Source: Mycolicibacterium vulneris
GTDB taxonomy: Bacteria; Actinomycetota; Actinomycetes; Mycobacteriales; Mycobacteriaceae
Assembly: GCF_002104765.1 (NCBI RefSeq)
Contig: NZ_NCXM01000007.1
Span: 155,600-219,599 of the forward strand
Length of the DNA: 64,000 nucleotides
Direction: 5' to 3'
This document shows, one piece after another, positions 9,129 through 19,028 of the stretch. Made by a program: the position numbers and the translations under genes. Every line of letters begins with the position of its first letter. The stretch's first letter is position 1. The notes under the pieces were generated by a model. The model made no database searches. It was not told the DNA's origin and saw only the letters and a program-made list of their open reading frames with translations.

Positions 9129-11141
9129 TTAGCCGATGTGCAGGGGGTCGATCTGCACCCGGGCCGGCTCATGGGTTTGCCGGGCGCTGAGTACACCTAC
9201 GCCGCGCCGCAGCGCGGCCGCCAGCGCCAGGCCCTGCTGGCGGGGCACGCGCACCAGCATCCGCGTCACCGGGGCACCGGCCGGCGTTCCGGCCGGGCGG
9301 CGCACCCCGGCCGGAAGGTCCACCGGCCCAAGCAAATCCGCGTGCAAGGAATCCTGGTCGGACAGCCGGGCCTCGTCGAGCAGCGCGGTCACGGCGCCGG
9401 CCGTCCCGTCGACGGCCGCCATGTGCACGCTGGGCGGCAGGCCGACCTCGGCCCGCGCGGTCACTTCCGCCTCCGCATGACCCACCGGATCCCAGCGGAT
9501 CAGCGATTGCACTGTGGGAAGCGAGGATTCGGCGACCACCATGACCACGCCGCCGTCGCCGCGGGCGCGCACCAGCGCGGCGGCCGTCATCCAGCGCCAC
9601 AGCGCGTCCTCGGCCGCGCGCAGGTCTTGGCGGCCCAACAGCGCCCAGGTGTCCAACAGCAGCGCCGCGCCATAACCGCCGGACGCCTGCGGCTCGGCGC
9701 CCGGGGTGGCCACCACCAGCGCCGGGCCGGCCGCGACCTCGGGCACCACGCCGTCGCCCGACGACGTGATCACCGCCGTGCCGGGGAACGCGCGGCCGAG
9801 TTCTTCGGCGGTGCGGCGCGCCCCGACGACGACGGCGCGCACCGCGTCCGACCCGCATCGCGCGCACCGGCGCGTCGGGTCGACGCGCCCGCACCAGCGG
9901 CACAGCAGCGCCGCGCCGCCCTCCTGCAACGACAGCGGGCCCGTGCAGTGCCGGCACCGGGCGATCGTGCGGCACCGCGCGCAGGCCAGCGACGGGAGGT
10001 ATCCGCGCCGCGGCACCTGCACCAGCACCGGCGCCCCGGCCTGCAGCGCCGAACGGGCGGCGCGCAACGCGATGGACGGAATGCGCGCCGTGCGCGCCGC
10101 CGGGTCGCGCTCGTCGGCGTAGCCGGTGTCGTCCAGGGCGATCACCCGCGGCGTGCGGGCCCGCACCACCGGCCGCGCCGCGACGATGTCGTGGGCCCAG
10201 CCGCTCCGCACCAGCGCGTGGGCCTCGGCGGTGCGCACGTAGCCGCCGATCAGGGCGGCGCACCGGGCCTGATGCGCGCGCAGCATCGCCACCTCGCGGG
10301 CGTGTGGATACGGCGCCCGCGGCTCGGCCAGGCTGTCGTCGGCGTCGGCCCACACCATGACCAGCCCGAGATCGCTCAGCGGCGCGAACACCGCGCTGCG
10401 CGTGCCGATCACCAACCGCGCGGAACCGCGCAGCGCCGCCAGCCAGCGCCGGTACCGGGCCGCCGGGCCCAGGCCGGCCGACAGGGCCACCACGCTGCCC
10501 TCGTCGATCCGTGCCGTCGCGGCCTGCCACAGCGCGTCCAGGTCGCGCTGGTCGGGAACGATCGCCAGCGCCGATCGGCCGGTCCGCACGGTTTGCGCGG
10601 CGGCCTCGGCGAAGCGGTCCGTCCACGACTCGCCCGGCAGCGCCTGCCAGACGGCCCGGGCGGCCCGTGATTCGGCCAGCGCGGCCAGAAATTGAGCGCC
10701 CCGGCCGTAACCGTCCCAGCCCGACGGGTCGACGGGCTCCGGGACCGCCGCATCGCGGCTGACCAGGGCTTCCCGCTCCACCCGGGCGTGCCGGGCCGGT
10801 ACGGCCAGGCGCAGCACGTCGGGGCGGGTGCCCGCGTAGTGGGCGGCCACCGCGTCGACCAACCGGCGGATTTCCGGGGTGAGCACCGGCTCGGCCGACA
10901 CGACGCGATCGAGCCAGCCCAGCTTGCCGGGGTGATCGGTGTCGTTGCGGCGCTCCAGCACGAACCCGTCGACCAGCCGGCCGTGGAAGCGCACCCGCAC
11001 CCGCACCCCGGGCTGCGCGTCGTCGGACTGCTCGGCCGACACCAGGTAGTCGAACTCCCGGTCCAGGTGCGGCACCGACAGCATCGGCAGCACCCGGGCG
11101 ATGGGCTCCACCTCGACGGGCGTGCGCGCGCTCGGACTCAC
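9129..11141 (-). CDS. priA: Primosomal protein N' PriA (probably helicase-inactive)
   Basis: 670-residue PriA of the actinobacterial type, acting in replication restart. The N-terminal 3'-DNA-binding domain contains FDYLVSAEQ and VRVRFHGRLVDGFVLERR. The zinc-binding insertion shows paired cysteines: CARCRTIARCRHCTG, CRWCGR and CARCG. I cannot find a canonical Walker A (GxxGxGKT/S) where the helicase domain should have one; the region reads VRTGRSALAIVPDQRDLD. This agrees with actinobacterial PriA proteins having lost helicase motifs. GTG 11141 is the furthest start. A start near VEPIARVLP would give the length annotated in M. tuberculosis. Confidence 0.9.
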   Translation of the reverse strand: MSPSARTPVEVEPIARVLPMLSVPHLDREFDYLVSAEQSDDAQPGVRVRVRFHGRLVDGFVLERRNDTDHPGKLGWLDRVVSAEPVLTPEIRRLVDAVAAHYAGTRPDVLRLAVPARHARVEREALVSRDAAVPEPVDPSGWDGYGRGAQFLAALAESRAARAVWQALPGESWTDRFAEAAAQTVRTGRSALAIVPDQRDLDALWQAATARIDEGSVVALSAGLGPAARYRRWLAALRGSARLVIGTRSAVFAPLSDLGLVMVWADADDSLAEPRAPYPHAREVAMLRAHQARCAALIGGYVRTAEAHALVRSGWAHDIVAARPVVRARTPRVIALDDTGYADERDPAARTARIPSIALRAARSALQAGAPVLVQVPRRGYLPSLACARCRTIARCRHCTGPLSLQEGGAALLCRWCGRVDPTRRCARCGSDAVRAVVVGARRTAEELGRAFPGTAVITSSGDGVVPEVAAGPALVVATPGAEPQASGGYGAALLLDTWALLGRQDLRAAEDALWRWMTAAALVRARGDGGVVMVVAESSLPTVQSLIRWDPVGHAEAEVTARAEVGLPPSVHMAAVDGTAGAVTALLDEARLSDQDSLHADLLGPVDLPAGVRRPAGTPAGAPVTRMLVRVPRQQGLALAAALRRGVGVLSARQTHEPARVQIDPLHIG

Positions 11142-11219
11142 CGCGTCCCCGGGCCGCGAATCATGTTGTCATCCAATTGCTTACCGTCCGGTCCGCAGCG
11201 TACCGGGCACGGGCGACAA

Positions 11220-11981
11220 TCAGCCCTCGGCGGGCGCCGGGGCGTCCCCGGCGGCGTCGGCGGGAAGCTCGCGGCCGAAGAAGAACCCGGCCGTGATCAG
11301 GATCTGGGCCGCCGCATACGACCACCAGATCGGGACCGCCAGCGCCTCATTGCCCAGGATGAAGCGGGCGATGGCGATCATCGAGTCCGAGACCGCGAAA
11401 CACACCGCCCCCACCGCAGTCCAGATCGTCGGCAGTTTCGCCAACAGGGCCGTGCACACCATCGCGGTCAGCACCACGATGTAGACCGTCACCGGAAGCG
11501 TCAGCTTCTCCGCGCCCAGGTGGGGCCAGAACCAGGCCAGCAGCGCGATCGACGCCGCACACATCAGGACCACCGCAACGATGCGCACCGTCGACGGCGG
11601 CGCATCCTTCGAGAACGCCGGCACCAGCGGCAGCAGGGCGGCCAGAAAACACAAGTGCGCCAACAGGAATGCCGCCAGGCCCACCACGAAGGACAGCGTC
11701 CACCACGGGATCGCCAGCACCCAGTCGCCGACCGCCGAGAGCAGCAGCGCCAGCATCAGCCACCGCCGCTCGCGGACGACGGCATGCCCCGCCGCGGCCA
11801 GCGTCAGCAGCAACGCCATCGAGGCCTTGAACGCCGGCTGCAGCACCCAGTGCCCGGTCAACTCGATTCCCGGCGGCGAGCGCAGCGCCAGCACGGTCAG
11901 GTAGATGCCGTAGGCCAGGGCCACCCAGCCGGCCGCCACCCAGGCGCCGGCCACCAGACGAGGTGCGTACGGTACGTCCAT
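11220..11981 (-). CDS. Lysoplasmalogenase-family (YhhN/TMEM86) membrane protein
   Basis: Integral membrane protein of 253 residues with about eight hydrophobic segments, starting [19 protein letters not shown]. It resembles the YhhN/TMEM86 family, some members of which cleave lysoplasmalogen; activity here is unproven. Conserved family-like stretches include [20 protein letters not shown] and [11 protein letters not shown]. The ATG at 11981 is chosen because the first helix begins a few residues later and the homologue Rv1401 (from memory) starts the same way. The frame extends upstream into lipI. The start codon overlaps that of the divergent lipI by 2 bp. Confidence 0.82.
   Translation of the reverse strand: MDVPYAPRLVAGAWVAAGWVALAYGIYLTVLALRSPPGIELTGHWVLQPAFKASMALLLTLAAAGHAVVRERRWLMLALLLSAVGDWVLAIPWWTLSFVVGLAAFLLAHLCFLAALLPLVPAFSKDAPPSTVRIVAVVLMCAASIALLAWFWPHLGAEKLTLPVTVYIVVLTAMVCTALLAKLPTIWTAVGAVCFAVSDSMIAIARFILGNEALAVPIWWSYAAAQILITAGFFFGRELPADAAGDAPAPAEG
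11968..11973 (+). promoter_or_regulatory. -10 box for leaderless lipI
   Basis: TACGGT ends 6 nt before the lipI ATG at 11980. It lies inside the first codons of the divergent membrane-protein gene. The same hexamer and spacing occur before lipH. Confidence 0.5.
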
Positions 11982-12954
11982 GCCCAGCTTGGATAACACA
12001 GCCGACGAGAAACCCGCTATCGACCCCATCCTGCAGAAGGTACTGGATGCGGTTCCCTTCCGGCTATCCACTGAGGACGGAATCGACGCGGCGCGACAGC
12101 GGTTCCGCGACCTGCCGCGCCGGCCGCTGCACCCCGAGCTGCGGGTCGAGGACCGCACGATTCCCGGGCCCGCGGGCGCCATCGCGGTCCGGATCTATTG
12201 GCCGCCAACCCATTCCGACGCCTACCCGGCTGGCGCCCCGGCGCCGGTCGTGCTGTATTTCCACGGCGGCGGGTTCGTCATCGGCGACCTCGACACCCAC
12301 GACGGCACGGCCCGTCAGCACGCGGTCGGCGCCGACGCGATCGTGGTGTCCGTCGACTACCGGCTGGCCCCCGAGCACCCCTACCCCGCCGCGGTCGAAG
12401 ACGCTTGGGCCGCAACGCTTTGGGTCGCCGAGAACGCCGGCGAACTGCACGGCGACCCGAACCGGATCGCCGTCGCCGGGGATTCGGCCGGCGGCACCAT
12501 CTCGGCCGCGGTGGCGCAGCGGGCGCGGGACAACGCCGCCCCGCCGATCGTGTTCCAGCTGATGTGGTATCCGTCGACCATGTGGGACGCGTCGCTGCCG
12601 TCATTCGCCGAGAACGCCACCGCACCGATCCTGGACGTCAAGGCCGTCGCGGAGTTCTCCCGTTGGTACGCAGGCGAAGTCGACATGTCCGATCCGCCGT
12701 CGGACATGGCGCCGGGGCGGGCGAAGGATCTGAGCAACCTGGCGCCGGCCTACATCGCGGTCGCCGGATACGACCCGCTGCGCGACGACGGCATCCGCTA
12801 CGGCGAATTGCTGACCGCCGCCGGCGTGGACGCCCGGGTGCACAACGCCGAGACGCTGGTGCACGGCTACCTGGGCTATGCCGGCGTGGTGCCCGCCGCC
12901 ACCGCGGCGCTCGAGGGCGGACTGGCCGCGCTGCGAAGCGCCCTGCACCGGTGA
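11980..12954 (+). CDS. lipI: HSL-family carboxylesterase/lipase LipI
   Basis: Alpha/beta hydrolase of the hormone-sensitive-lipase group, 324 residues, likely acting on short-chain acyl esters. Oxyanion-hole motif [12 protein letters not shown]; nucleophile elbow GDSAGG with catalytic Ser; catalytic Asp in GYDPLRDDG; catalytic His in [10 protein letters not shown]. No signal peptide is seen. The ATG 11980 start follows a -10 box at 6 nt and aligns with the start of Rv1400c as I recall it. It is followed 22 bp later by the paralogue lipH, so the pair is a tandem duplication. Confidence 0.9.
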   Translation: MPSLDNTADEKPAIDPILQKVLDAVPFRLSTEDGIDAARQRFRDLPRRPLHPELRVEDRTIPGPAGAIAVRIYWPPTHSDAYPAGAPAPVVLYFHGGGFVIGDLDTHDGTARQHAVGADAIVVSVDYRLAPEHPYPAAVEDAWAATLWVAENAGELHGDPNRIAVAGDSAGGTISAAVAQRARDNAAPPIVFQLMWYPSTMWDASLPSFAENATAPILDVKAVAEFSRWYAGEVDMSDPPSDMAPGRAKDLSNLAPAYIAVAGYDPLRDDGIRYGELLTAAGVDARVHNAETLVHGYLGYAGVVPAATAALEGGLAALRSALHR

Positions 12955-12964
12955 CCCCGCAGCG

Positions 12965-12970
12965 TACGGT
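12965..12970 (+). promoter_or_regulatory. -10 box for leaderless lipH
   Basis: TACGGT ends 6 nt before the ATG at 12977, in the 22-bp gap after lipI. It copies the arrangement at lipI, suggesting lipH has its own promoter as well as read-through from lipI. Confidence 0.5.
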
Positions 12971-12976
12971 AAACGC

Positions 12977-13939
12977 ATGAGCGAGCCGACCACCGCCCGG
13001 CCCGGGATCGATCCGACGTTCAAGTCGCTGCTCGACGCCTTTCCGATGACCTTCCGCGAGGCCGACGGTGTCGAGGTCGCCCGCTCGCGTCTCCGGCTGC
13101 TCAAGGTGCCGCCCAAAATGCTGCCGGACCTGCGGATCGAGAACCGTACGATCGCCCACGGCGAGCGCACCGACATCCCGGTGCGCATCTACTGGCCCGA
13201 CAGTGACGCCAGCCCGCTGCCCGTGGTCGTCTTCTATCACGGCGGCGGCTTTTGCCTGGGCGACCTGGACACGCACGACCCGGTCGCCCGTGCGCACGCC
13301 GTCGGCGCCGAGGCCGTCGTGGTGTCCGTCGGCTACCGGCTGGCCCCCGAGCACCCGTTCCCGGCCGGCGTGGACGACTGCTGGGCGGCGCTGCAATGGG
13401 TCGCCGAGAACGCGGCCGAGCTCGGCGGCGACCCGAACAACATCGCCGTGGCCGGCGACTCGGCGGGCGGCAATCTCGCCGCCGTGACGGCGCTGCTGGC
13501 CCGCGACAACGGCGGCCCGGCACTGCGCTTCCAGTTGCTCTGGTACCCGACCGTCACCGCGGACCTGTCCCTGCCTGCGTACACCGACAACGCCGACGCG
13601 CCGATCCTGAACCGTGAGGTCATCGACGCTTTCCTGTCCTGGTACGTACCCGACCTGGATATCACCGACCCGAAGGCACTGCCCACCACCATGGCCCCCG
13701 CGAACGCCGCGGACCTGTCCGGGCTGGCGCCCGCCTACATCGGCACCGCCGAACACGATCCGCTGCGCGATGACGGGGCTTGTTACGCCGAGCTGCTGGG
13801 CGCCGCCGGCGTGCCGGTGGAGCTGAGCAACGAGCCCACCCTGGTGCACGGGTTCGTCAGTTTCGCCCTGGCGATACCCGCCGCCGCGGAGGCCACCGAG
13901 CGCGGCCTCACGGCTCTTCGCAAGGCACTGCACCCCTAG
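12977..13939 (+). CDS. lipH: HSL-family carboxylesterase/lipase LipH
   Basis: Second HSL-type esterase, 320 residues, closely similar to LipI along its whole length. Motifs: [26 protein letters not shown] (Ser nucleophile), EHDPLRDDG (Asp) and LVHGFVSFA (His). The ATG 12977 start is chosen because the upstream frame lies inside lipI and a -10 box stands 6 nt before it. It is followed by a flavin monooxygenase 10 bp downstream, so the three genes probably share transcripts. Counterpart of Rv1399c, from memory. Confidence 0.9.
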   Translation: MSEPTTARPGIDPTFKSLLDAFPMTFREADGVEVARSRLRLLKVPPKMLPDLRIENRTIAHGERTDIPVRIYWPDSDASPLPVVVFYHGGGFCLGDLDTHDPVARAHAVGAEAVVVSVGYRLAPEHPFPAGVDDCWAALQWVAENAAELGGDPNNIAVAGDSAGGNLAAVTALLARDNGGPALRFQLLWYPTVTADLSLPAYTDNADAPILNREVIDAFLSWYVPDLDITDPKALPTTMAPANAADLSGLAPAYIGTAEHDPLRDDGACYAELLGAAGVPVELSNEPTLVHGFVSFALAIPAAAEATERGLTALRKALHP

Positions 13940-13949
13940 GCAGGCAACG

Positions 13950-15470
13950 ATGGTCCCGCACGAAGACGAAGCCCCCGACTATCACACGCTGATCATCGGC
14001 GCCGGGTTCTCCGGCATCGGTGCGGCGATCAACCTGGACAGGGCCGGGCTGCCCGATTACCTGGTGATAGAGGCCGGCGACGGGGTCGGCGGCACCTGGC
14101 ACTGGAACACGTATCCCGGTATCGCCGTGGACATTCCGTCGTTCTCCTACCAGTTCTCCTTCGAGCAGAGCCAGCACTGGTCGCGCACCTACGCGCCGGG
14201 CCGGGAGCTCAAGGCCTACGCCGAACACTGCGCCGACAAGTACGGCATCCGCTCGCGGATCCGGTTCAACACCAAGGTGCAAACCGCCGAGTATGACGAC
14301 GAGCGCGGCCTGTGGCGGGTGCAGACCGACCCGGCCGGAGTGGGGGCACCTCCCGGTTGCGGGGGCATCACGGCGCGATTTCTGATCAGCGCCTGCGGCG
14401 TACTGACGGTGCCGAACCTGCCCGACATCGACGGCGTCGACTCGTTCGGCGGCATCACCATGCATACCGCGCGGTGGGATCACGGCCAGGATCTGCGCGG
14501 CAAGCGCGTCGCGGTGATCGGCACCGGCGCCTCGGCCGTCCAGGTGATTCCCGAGATCGCGCCAATCGTGTCGTCGCTCACGGTGTTTCAGCGCACCCCG
14601 ATCTGGTGCTTCCCCAAGTTCGACGTTCCGCTGCCGGCTCCGGCGCGCTGGGCGATGCGAATTCCCGGCGGCAAGTTCCTGCAGCGCCTGCTCAGTCAGG
14701 CCTACGTGGAGCTCACCTTCCCCATCTCGGCGCACTACTTCACGGTCCTCCCGCTGGCCAAGAGGATGGCCTCGTTTGGGAAATCCTATCTGCAGCAACA
14801 GGTTCAGGATCCGGACGTGCGTGAGCAGCTCACCCCGCAGTACGCGGTGGGCTGCAAACGCCCCGGCTTCCACAACGGCTACCTCGCCACGTTCAACCGC
14901 GACAACGTGCGGCTGGTCACCGAACCGATCGACAAGATCACACCCGACGCGGTGGCCACCACCGACGGCGAGAACCACGAGATCGACGTGCTGATCCTGG
15001 CGACCGGGTTCAAGGTGATGGACCCTGACAACGTGCCGACCTTCGCCGTGACCGGGAGCGGCGGAAAGTCGTTGAGCCGCTTCTGGGACGAGCACCGGCT
15101 GCAGGCCTACGAGGGTGTCACCGTGCCGGGATTTCCCAACCTCTTTACCGTGTTCGGCCCGTACGGTTACGTCGGCTCTTCGTATTTCGCGCTGATCGAG
15201 GCGCAGACGCATCACATCGTGCGCTGCCTCAAGCGGGCCAAGCGCGTCGGCGCGACCCGCGTCGAGGTGAGCCAGGAGGCCAACGACCGCTACTTCGCCG
15301 AGATGATGCGCCGCCGGCCCCGGCAGATCTTCTGGCAGGACAGCTGCCGGCTGGCCAACAGCTACTACTTCGACAAGAACGGTGACGTGCCGCTGCGGCC
15401 GGGCACCACCCCGGAGGTGTACTGGCGCAGCCGGCGATTCGACCTGGACGACTACCGGTTCACCCGCTAG
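13950..15470 (+). CDS. Baeyer-Villiger-type flavin monooxygenase
   Basis: FAD/NADPH monooxygenase of 506 residues, similar to M. tuberculosis Rv1393c. FAD Rossmann motif IIGAGFSGIGAAINL near the N-terminus, then GVGGTWHWNTYPGIAVDIPS. The Baeyer-Villiger fingerprint FxGxxxHxxxW reads FGGITMHTARW. The NADPH Rossmann motif is VIGTGASAVQVIPEI. Such enzymes turn ketones into esters, which the two esterases just upstream could hydrolyse; that link is inference. Around residues 129-139 it contains a Gly/Pro stretch (GVGAPPGCGG) encoded by a GC-rich repeat-like insert. Confidence 0.9.
   Translation: MVPHEDEAPDYHTLIIGAGFSGIGAAINLDRAGLPDYLVIEAGDGVGGTWHWNTYPGIAVDIPSFSYQFSFEQSQHWSRTYAPGRELKAYAEHCADKYGIRSRIRFNTKVQTAEYDDERGLWRVQTDPAGVGAPPGCGGITARFLISACGVLTVPNLPDIDGVDSFGGITMHTARWDHGQDLRGKRVAVIGTGASAVQVIPEIAPIVSSLTVFQRTPIWCFPKFDVPLPAPARWAMRIPGGKFLQRLLSQAYVELTFPISAHYFTVLPLAKRMASFGKSYLQQQVQDPDVREQLTPQYAVGCKRPGFHNGYLATFNRDNVRLVTEPIDKITPDAVATTDGENHEIDVLILATGFKVMDPDNVPTFAVTGSGGKSLSRFWDEHRLQAYEGVTVPGFPNLFTVFGPYGYVGSSYFALIEAQTHHIVRCLKRAKRVGATRVEVSQEANDRYFAEMMRRRPRQIFWQDSCRLANSYYFDKNGDVPLRPGTTPEVYWRSRRFDLDDYRFTR
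14337..14367 (+). repeat. GC-rich repeat-like insert inside the monooxygenase gene
   Basis: A run of G and C blocks, starting GGAGTGGGGGCACCTCCCGG and ending TGCGGGGGCA, can fold on itself. It resembles short palindromic repeats I recall from mycobacterial intergenic DNA. It is in frame and adds about ten residues between the two Rossmann regions. Confidence 0.5.
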
Positions 15471-15473
15471 CGT
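15468..15473 (+). promoter_or_regulatory. -10 box for leaderless FMN-binding protein gene
   Basis: TAGCGT ends 6 nt before the GTG at 15480. Its first three bases are the stop codon of the preceding monooxygenase gene. Confidence 0.45.
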
Positions 15474-15479
15474 GCTCAC

Positions 15480-16043
15480 GTGGCAAAGGAATTTCCGAGC
15501 ATCGACAGGTCGCTTCGCGACTTCATCCGGGAGCAGGCCGTATTCTTCGTCGCCACCGCTCCGTCCGAAGGTGGGCGAATCAACCTGTCCCCCAAGGGAT
15601 ATCGCGACACGTTCGCAGTTCTCGACGAGCACACCGTCGCCTACCTGGATCTGTTCGGCAGCGGCGTGGAAACCATCGCCCATCTGCGCGACAATGGCCG
15701 GATCACCGTCATGTTCTGCTCGTTCACCCGCAACTCGCGGATCCTGCGGCTGTTCGGCACCGGACGGGTGATCCGCCCGGACGACACCGAATTCGCTGCT
15801 CTGATGCGACATTTCGGCGACCAGCACGCGGGGGTCCGCACCATCATCGTGATCGATGTGGAGCGGATCGCCGATGCGTGCGGATTCGCGGTGCCCTATT
15901 ACGATCTCGTCGACGAACGGCCGGTGCTCGACGCCGCGCATCGCAAGGCCATCGACGGCCAGTACAGCCGGCTGATCGATCGCAACCGGCGCAGCATCGA
16001 CGGGCTACCCGCGCTGGACGCGGATCACCCCCTGCCGCGTTAG
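15480..16043 (+). CDS. Pyridoxamine 5'-phosphate oxidase-family protein
   Basis: 187-residue split-barrel protein likely to bind FMN or a related flavin. N-terminal [18 protein letters not shown] and [23 protein letters not shown] fit the family's first strands; [17 protein letters not shown] contributes to the cofactor pocket. The substrate is unknown; related actinobacterial proteins act as F420- or FMN-dependent reductases. Start GTG 15480 lies 9 bp after the monooxygenase stop and 6 nt after a -10 box. The stop overlaps that of convergent metK. Confidence 0.85.
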   Translation: MAKEFPSIDRSLRDFIREQAVFFVATAPSEGGRINLSPKGYRDTFAVLDEHTVAYLDLFGSGVETIAHLRDNGRITVMFCSFTRNSRILRLFGTGRVIRPDDTEFAALMRHFGDQHAGVRTIIVIDVERIADACGFAVPYYDLVDERPVLDAAHRKAIDGQYSRLIDRNRRSIDGLPALDADHPLPR

Positions 16044-17251
16044 ATCGCGCGCTTGAGGTCGTCGACCTTGTTCAGCTGCTCCCAGGGCAGCTCGACGTCG
16101 GTGCGGCCGAAGTGGCCGTACGCGGCCGTCTGCGCGTAGATCGGGCGCAGCAGGTCCAGGTCGCGGATGATCGCGCCGGGCCGCAGGTCGAAGACCTCGG
16201 GGACGATCTTCTCGATCTTGACCGGGTCGACCGTCGCGGTGCCGAAGGTCTCGATGAACAGCCCGACCGGGGCGGCCTTGCCGATGGCGTAGGCCACCTG
16301 GACCTCGACCCGCTCCGCCAGCCCGGCGGCGACGATGTTCTTGGCCACCCAGCGCATCGCGTAGGCCGCCGAACGGTCCACCTTGGACGGATCCTTGCCG
16401 GAAAAGGCACCGCCGCCGTGGCGGGCCCAGCCGCCGTACGTGTCCACGATGATCTTGCGGCCGGTCAGGCCGGCGTCGCCCATCGGGCCGCCGAGGACGA
16501 ACTTGCCGGTCGGGTTCACCAGCACCCGCGTCGCCGACGAGTCCAGGGTGTCGTGGGCCAGCTCCTCGAGCACGGTCTTGAGCACGTGCTGGCGGATGTC
16601 GGGATCGAGCGTCTTCTCCAGGTCGATGCCGTCGGCGTGCTGGGTGGAGACCACCACGGTGTCCAGGCGAACCGGAACGTCGTCCTCGTACTCGATGGTG
16701 ACCTGCGTCTTGCCGTCCGGTCGCAGGTAAGGCAGCGTGCCGTTCTTGCGGACCTCGGTCAACTTCCGCGACAGCCGGTGGGCCAGCGCGATCGGCAGCG
16801 GCATCCGCTCGGGGGTGTCGTTGATCGCGTAGCCGAACATCAGGCCCTGGTCGCCGGCGCCCTGGGCGTCCAGCGGGTCGGCGGCACCCTCGACGCGGTG
16901 CTCGTGGGCGGTGTCCACACCCTGGGCGATGTCGGGTGACTGCGCCCCGATGCCGATGTTGACCCCACAGGTGCTCCCGTCGAAGCCCTTCTCCGAGGAG
17001 TCGTAGCCGATGTCGAGGATGCGCTCGCGAACCGTGTTGGTGATGTCGGCGAACGCCTCCTTGGCCGTCGTGGTCACCTCACCCACCACGTGCACCTGTC
17101 CGGTGGTGACCAGCGTCTCGACAGCGACACGTGAACGGGGATCCTGCGCGAGGAGGGCGTCGAGGACCGAATCGCTGATCGCGTCACAGATCTTGTCGGG
17201 ATGTCCCTCAGTCACCGACTCACTGGTAAACAGGCGACCCTTTTCGCTCAC
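16040..17251 (-). CDS. metK: S-adenosylmethionine synthetase
   Basis: Makes S-adenosylmethionine from ATP and methionine; cytoplasmic homotetramer. The 403-residue protein shows [12 protein letters not shown] near the N-terminus, the hexapeptide loop GAGDQG followed by LMFGYA, and the ATP-binding [19 protein letters not shown]. The start is GTG 17251 with Shine-Dalgarno GGAAGGA about 12 nt upstream. A perfect TATAAT lies in the 96-bp gap to coaBC, so metK likely has its own promoter in addition to read-through from the mihF-gmk-rpoZ-coaBC run. I see no recognisable SAM riboswitch in the short leader. Confidence 0.96.
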   Translation of the reverse strand: MSEKGRLFTSESVTEGHPDKICDAISDSVLDALLAQDPRSRVAVETLVTTGQVHVVGEVTTTAKEAFADITNTVRERILDIGYDSSEKGFDGSTCGVNIGIGAQSPDIAQGVDTAHEHRVEGAADPLDAQGAGDQGLMFGYAINDTPERMPLPIALAHRLSRKLTEVRKNGTLPYLRPDGKTQVTIEYEDDVPVRLDTVVVSTQHADGIDLEKTLDPDIRQHVLKTVLEELAHDTLDSSATRVLVNPTGKFVLGGPMGDAGLTGRKIIVDTYGGWARHGGGAFSGKDPSKVDRSAAYAMRWVAKNIVAAGLAERVEVQVAYAIGKAAPVGLFIETFGTATVDPVKIEKIVPEVFDLRPGAIIRDLDLLRPIYAQTAAYGHFGRTDVELPWEQLNKVDDLKRAI

Positions 17252-17284
17252 AATGACAATCCTTCCAATTAGTTAGTTAGCCGA

Positions 17285-17290
17285 ATTATA
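17285..17290 (-). promoter_or_regulatory. metK promoter -10 (TATAAT)
   Basis: Minus-strand TATAAT flanked by CCGA and TCGG arms (17281-17294). It lies 33 nt before the metK GTG, giving an untranslated leader of about 27 nt containing the ribosome binding site. A -35 match is weak. Confidence 0.6.
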
Positions 17291-17347
17291 TCGGTTGGCG
17301 TCGGCCCGGCCAGCACCTGCCCCGGTGCCGAGAAGAACTCGACCGTG

Positions 17348-18613
17348 CTATCCGCCGTCCCCCTGCAGGAACGCGGCGATCGCATCCACGATACGACTGG
17401 CCATCAATGTCTTGGAGCCGTGCTGCAGCGCCGACTCGGTACCGTCGGCCGCCAGCAGCCAGCCGTCGTTGCTGTCCACCTCGAAGGCCCGGCCGTCGCC
17501 CACCGCGTTGACGACCAACAGGTCGCAGCCCTTATTGCGCAGCTTCGCCCGGGCGTGAAACAGCACGTCCCCGTTGGCATCGCCGGTCTCGGCGGCGAAT
17601 CCCACGATGGCACGCATGTTGGGCAGCTCGCCGTTGGCCCGCGCCCGCACCGCACCCGCCAGCACGTCGTCGTTGCGGACCAACTCGATGGTGGGGGGCT
17701 GGTCTTGCTCCTTCGAGCCCTTTTTGATCTTGGCGGCCGCAACCCGGGCCGGCCGGAAGTCGGCGACGGCGGCGGCCATCACCAACACGTCCGCCTCGGA
17801 AGCGTGCTTGGCGACCGCGTCGCCAAGTTGTTGGGCCGAGCTGACATGGACCACCTCGACGCCGGCGGGGTCGATCAACCCGGCGGTGTGCCCGGCGATC
17901 AGCGTGACCTCCGCGCCGCGCTGGGCGGCGACCCGCGCCACCGCATAACCCTGCTTGCCGGAGCTGCGGTTGCCGATGAAGCGGACCGGGTCGACCGGTT
18001 CACGCGTGCCCCCGGCCGTCACCAGCACCTTGCAGCCGGCGAGGTCGTAGGGCAGCGCGTCGTGGCGTTCCAGCAGCAGATGAGCCAGCGTGGTGATCTC
18101 CTCGGCCTCCGGTAGCCGGCCCGAGCCGCTGTCCGTCCCGGTGAGCCGCCCGGCGGCGGGTTCGAGCACGACTGCTCCCCGGCGGCGCAGCGTGGCCACG
18201 TTTTCGACGGTGGCCGGGTGCAACCACATCTCGGTGTGCATCGCCGGCGCGAACAGCACCGGACATCGCGCGGTGAGCAGGGTGGCGGTCAGCAGGTCGT
18301 CGGCCCGGCCGTGTACCGCCCGGGCCAGCAGGTCCGCGGTGGCCGGCGCGACGACGACCAGGTCGGCCTGCTTGCCGAGCTGGACGTGCGGAACCTCCGG
18401 CACGTCGTTGAAGACGCCGGTGTGCACCGGCTGGCCGGAGAGCGCCTCGAAGGTGGCGGAACCGACGAAACGCAGCGCGGACTCGGTCGGGATGACGCGG
18501 ACCGAATGACCGGCCTCGGCGAGCTGACGGACGACCGTGCACGCCTTATAGGCGGCGATACCGCCGGAGACGCCGACGATTACTCTTTTCGCGACCCGAT
18601 CGCGGTTGTCCAC
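17348..18613 (-). CDS. coaBC: Bifunctional CoaBC (phosphopantothenoylcysteine synthase/decarboxylase)
   Basis: Two-domain enzyme of coenzyme A synthesis (old name dfp), 421 residues. The N-terminal flavoprotein decarboxylase domain (CoaC, about 1-185) carries GVSGGIAAYKA, the catalytic His in VPHVQLGKQADLVVVAPAT, and Cys in TARCPVLFAPAMHTEMW. The C-terminal synthase (CoaB) shows VTAGGTREPVDPVRFIGNRS and SGKQGYAVA. Start GTG 18613. It follows rpoZ by 21 bp and is probably cotranscribed with it. Confidence 0.95.
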   Translation of the reverse strand: MDNRDRVAKRVIVGVSGGIAAYKACTVVRQLAEAGHSVRVIPTESALRFVGSATFEALSGQPVHTGVFNDVPEVPHVQLGKQADLVVVAPATADLLARAVHGRADDLLTATLLTARCPVLFAPAMHTEMWLHPATVENVATLRRRGAVVLEPAAGRLTGTDSGSGRLPEAEEITTLAHLLLERHDALPYDLAGCKVLVTAGGTREPVDPVRFIGNRSSGKQGYAVARVAAQRGAEVTLIAGHTAGLIDPAGVEVVHVSSAQQLGDAVAKHASEADVLVMAAAVADFRPARVAAAKIKKGSKEQDQPPTIELVRNDDVLAGAVRARANGELPNMRAIVGFAAETGDANGDVLFHARAKLRNKGCDLLVVNAVGDGRAFEVDSNDGWLLAADGTESALQHGSKTLMASRIVDAIAAFLQGDGG

Positions 18614-18634
18614 AGCGCGCCCGGCCCGGCCCTG

Positions 18635-18961
<327 letters not shown>

Positions 18962-19028
18962 TTAGGTCAATCTCCTGGCGGATTGTCAGCGGCTCGTCGC
19001 CGCTGAAAGAACTGAAAAAATTCGGTGG

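Noticed and set aside
17252..17347. SAM riboswitch before metK
   Set aside because: The leader is only about 27 nt after the TATAAT box and shows no SAM-riboswitch core.
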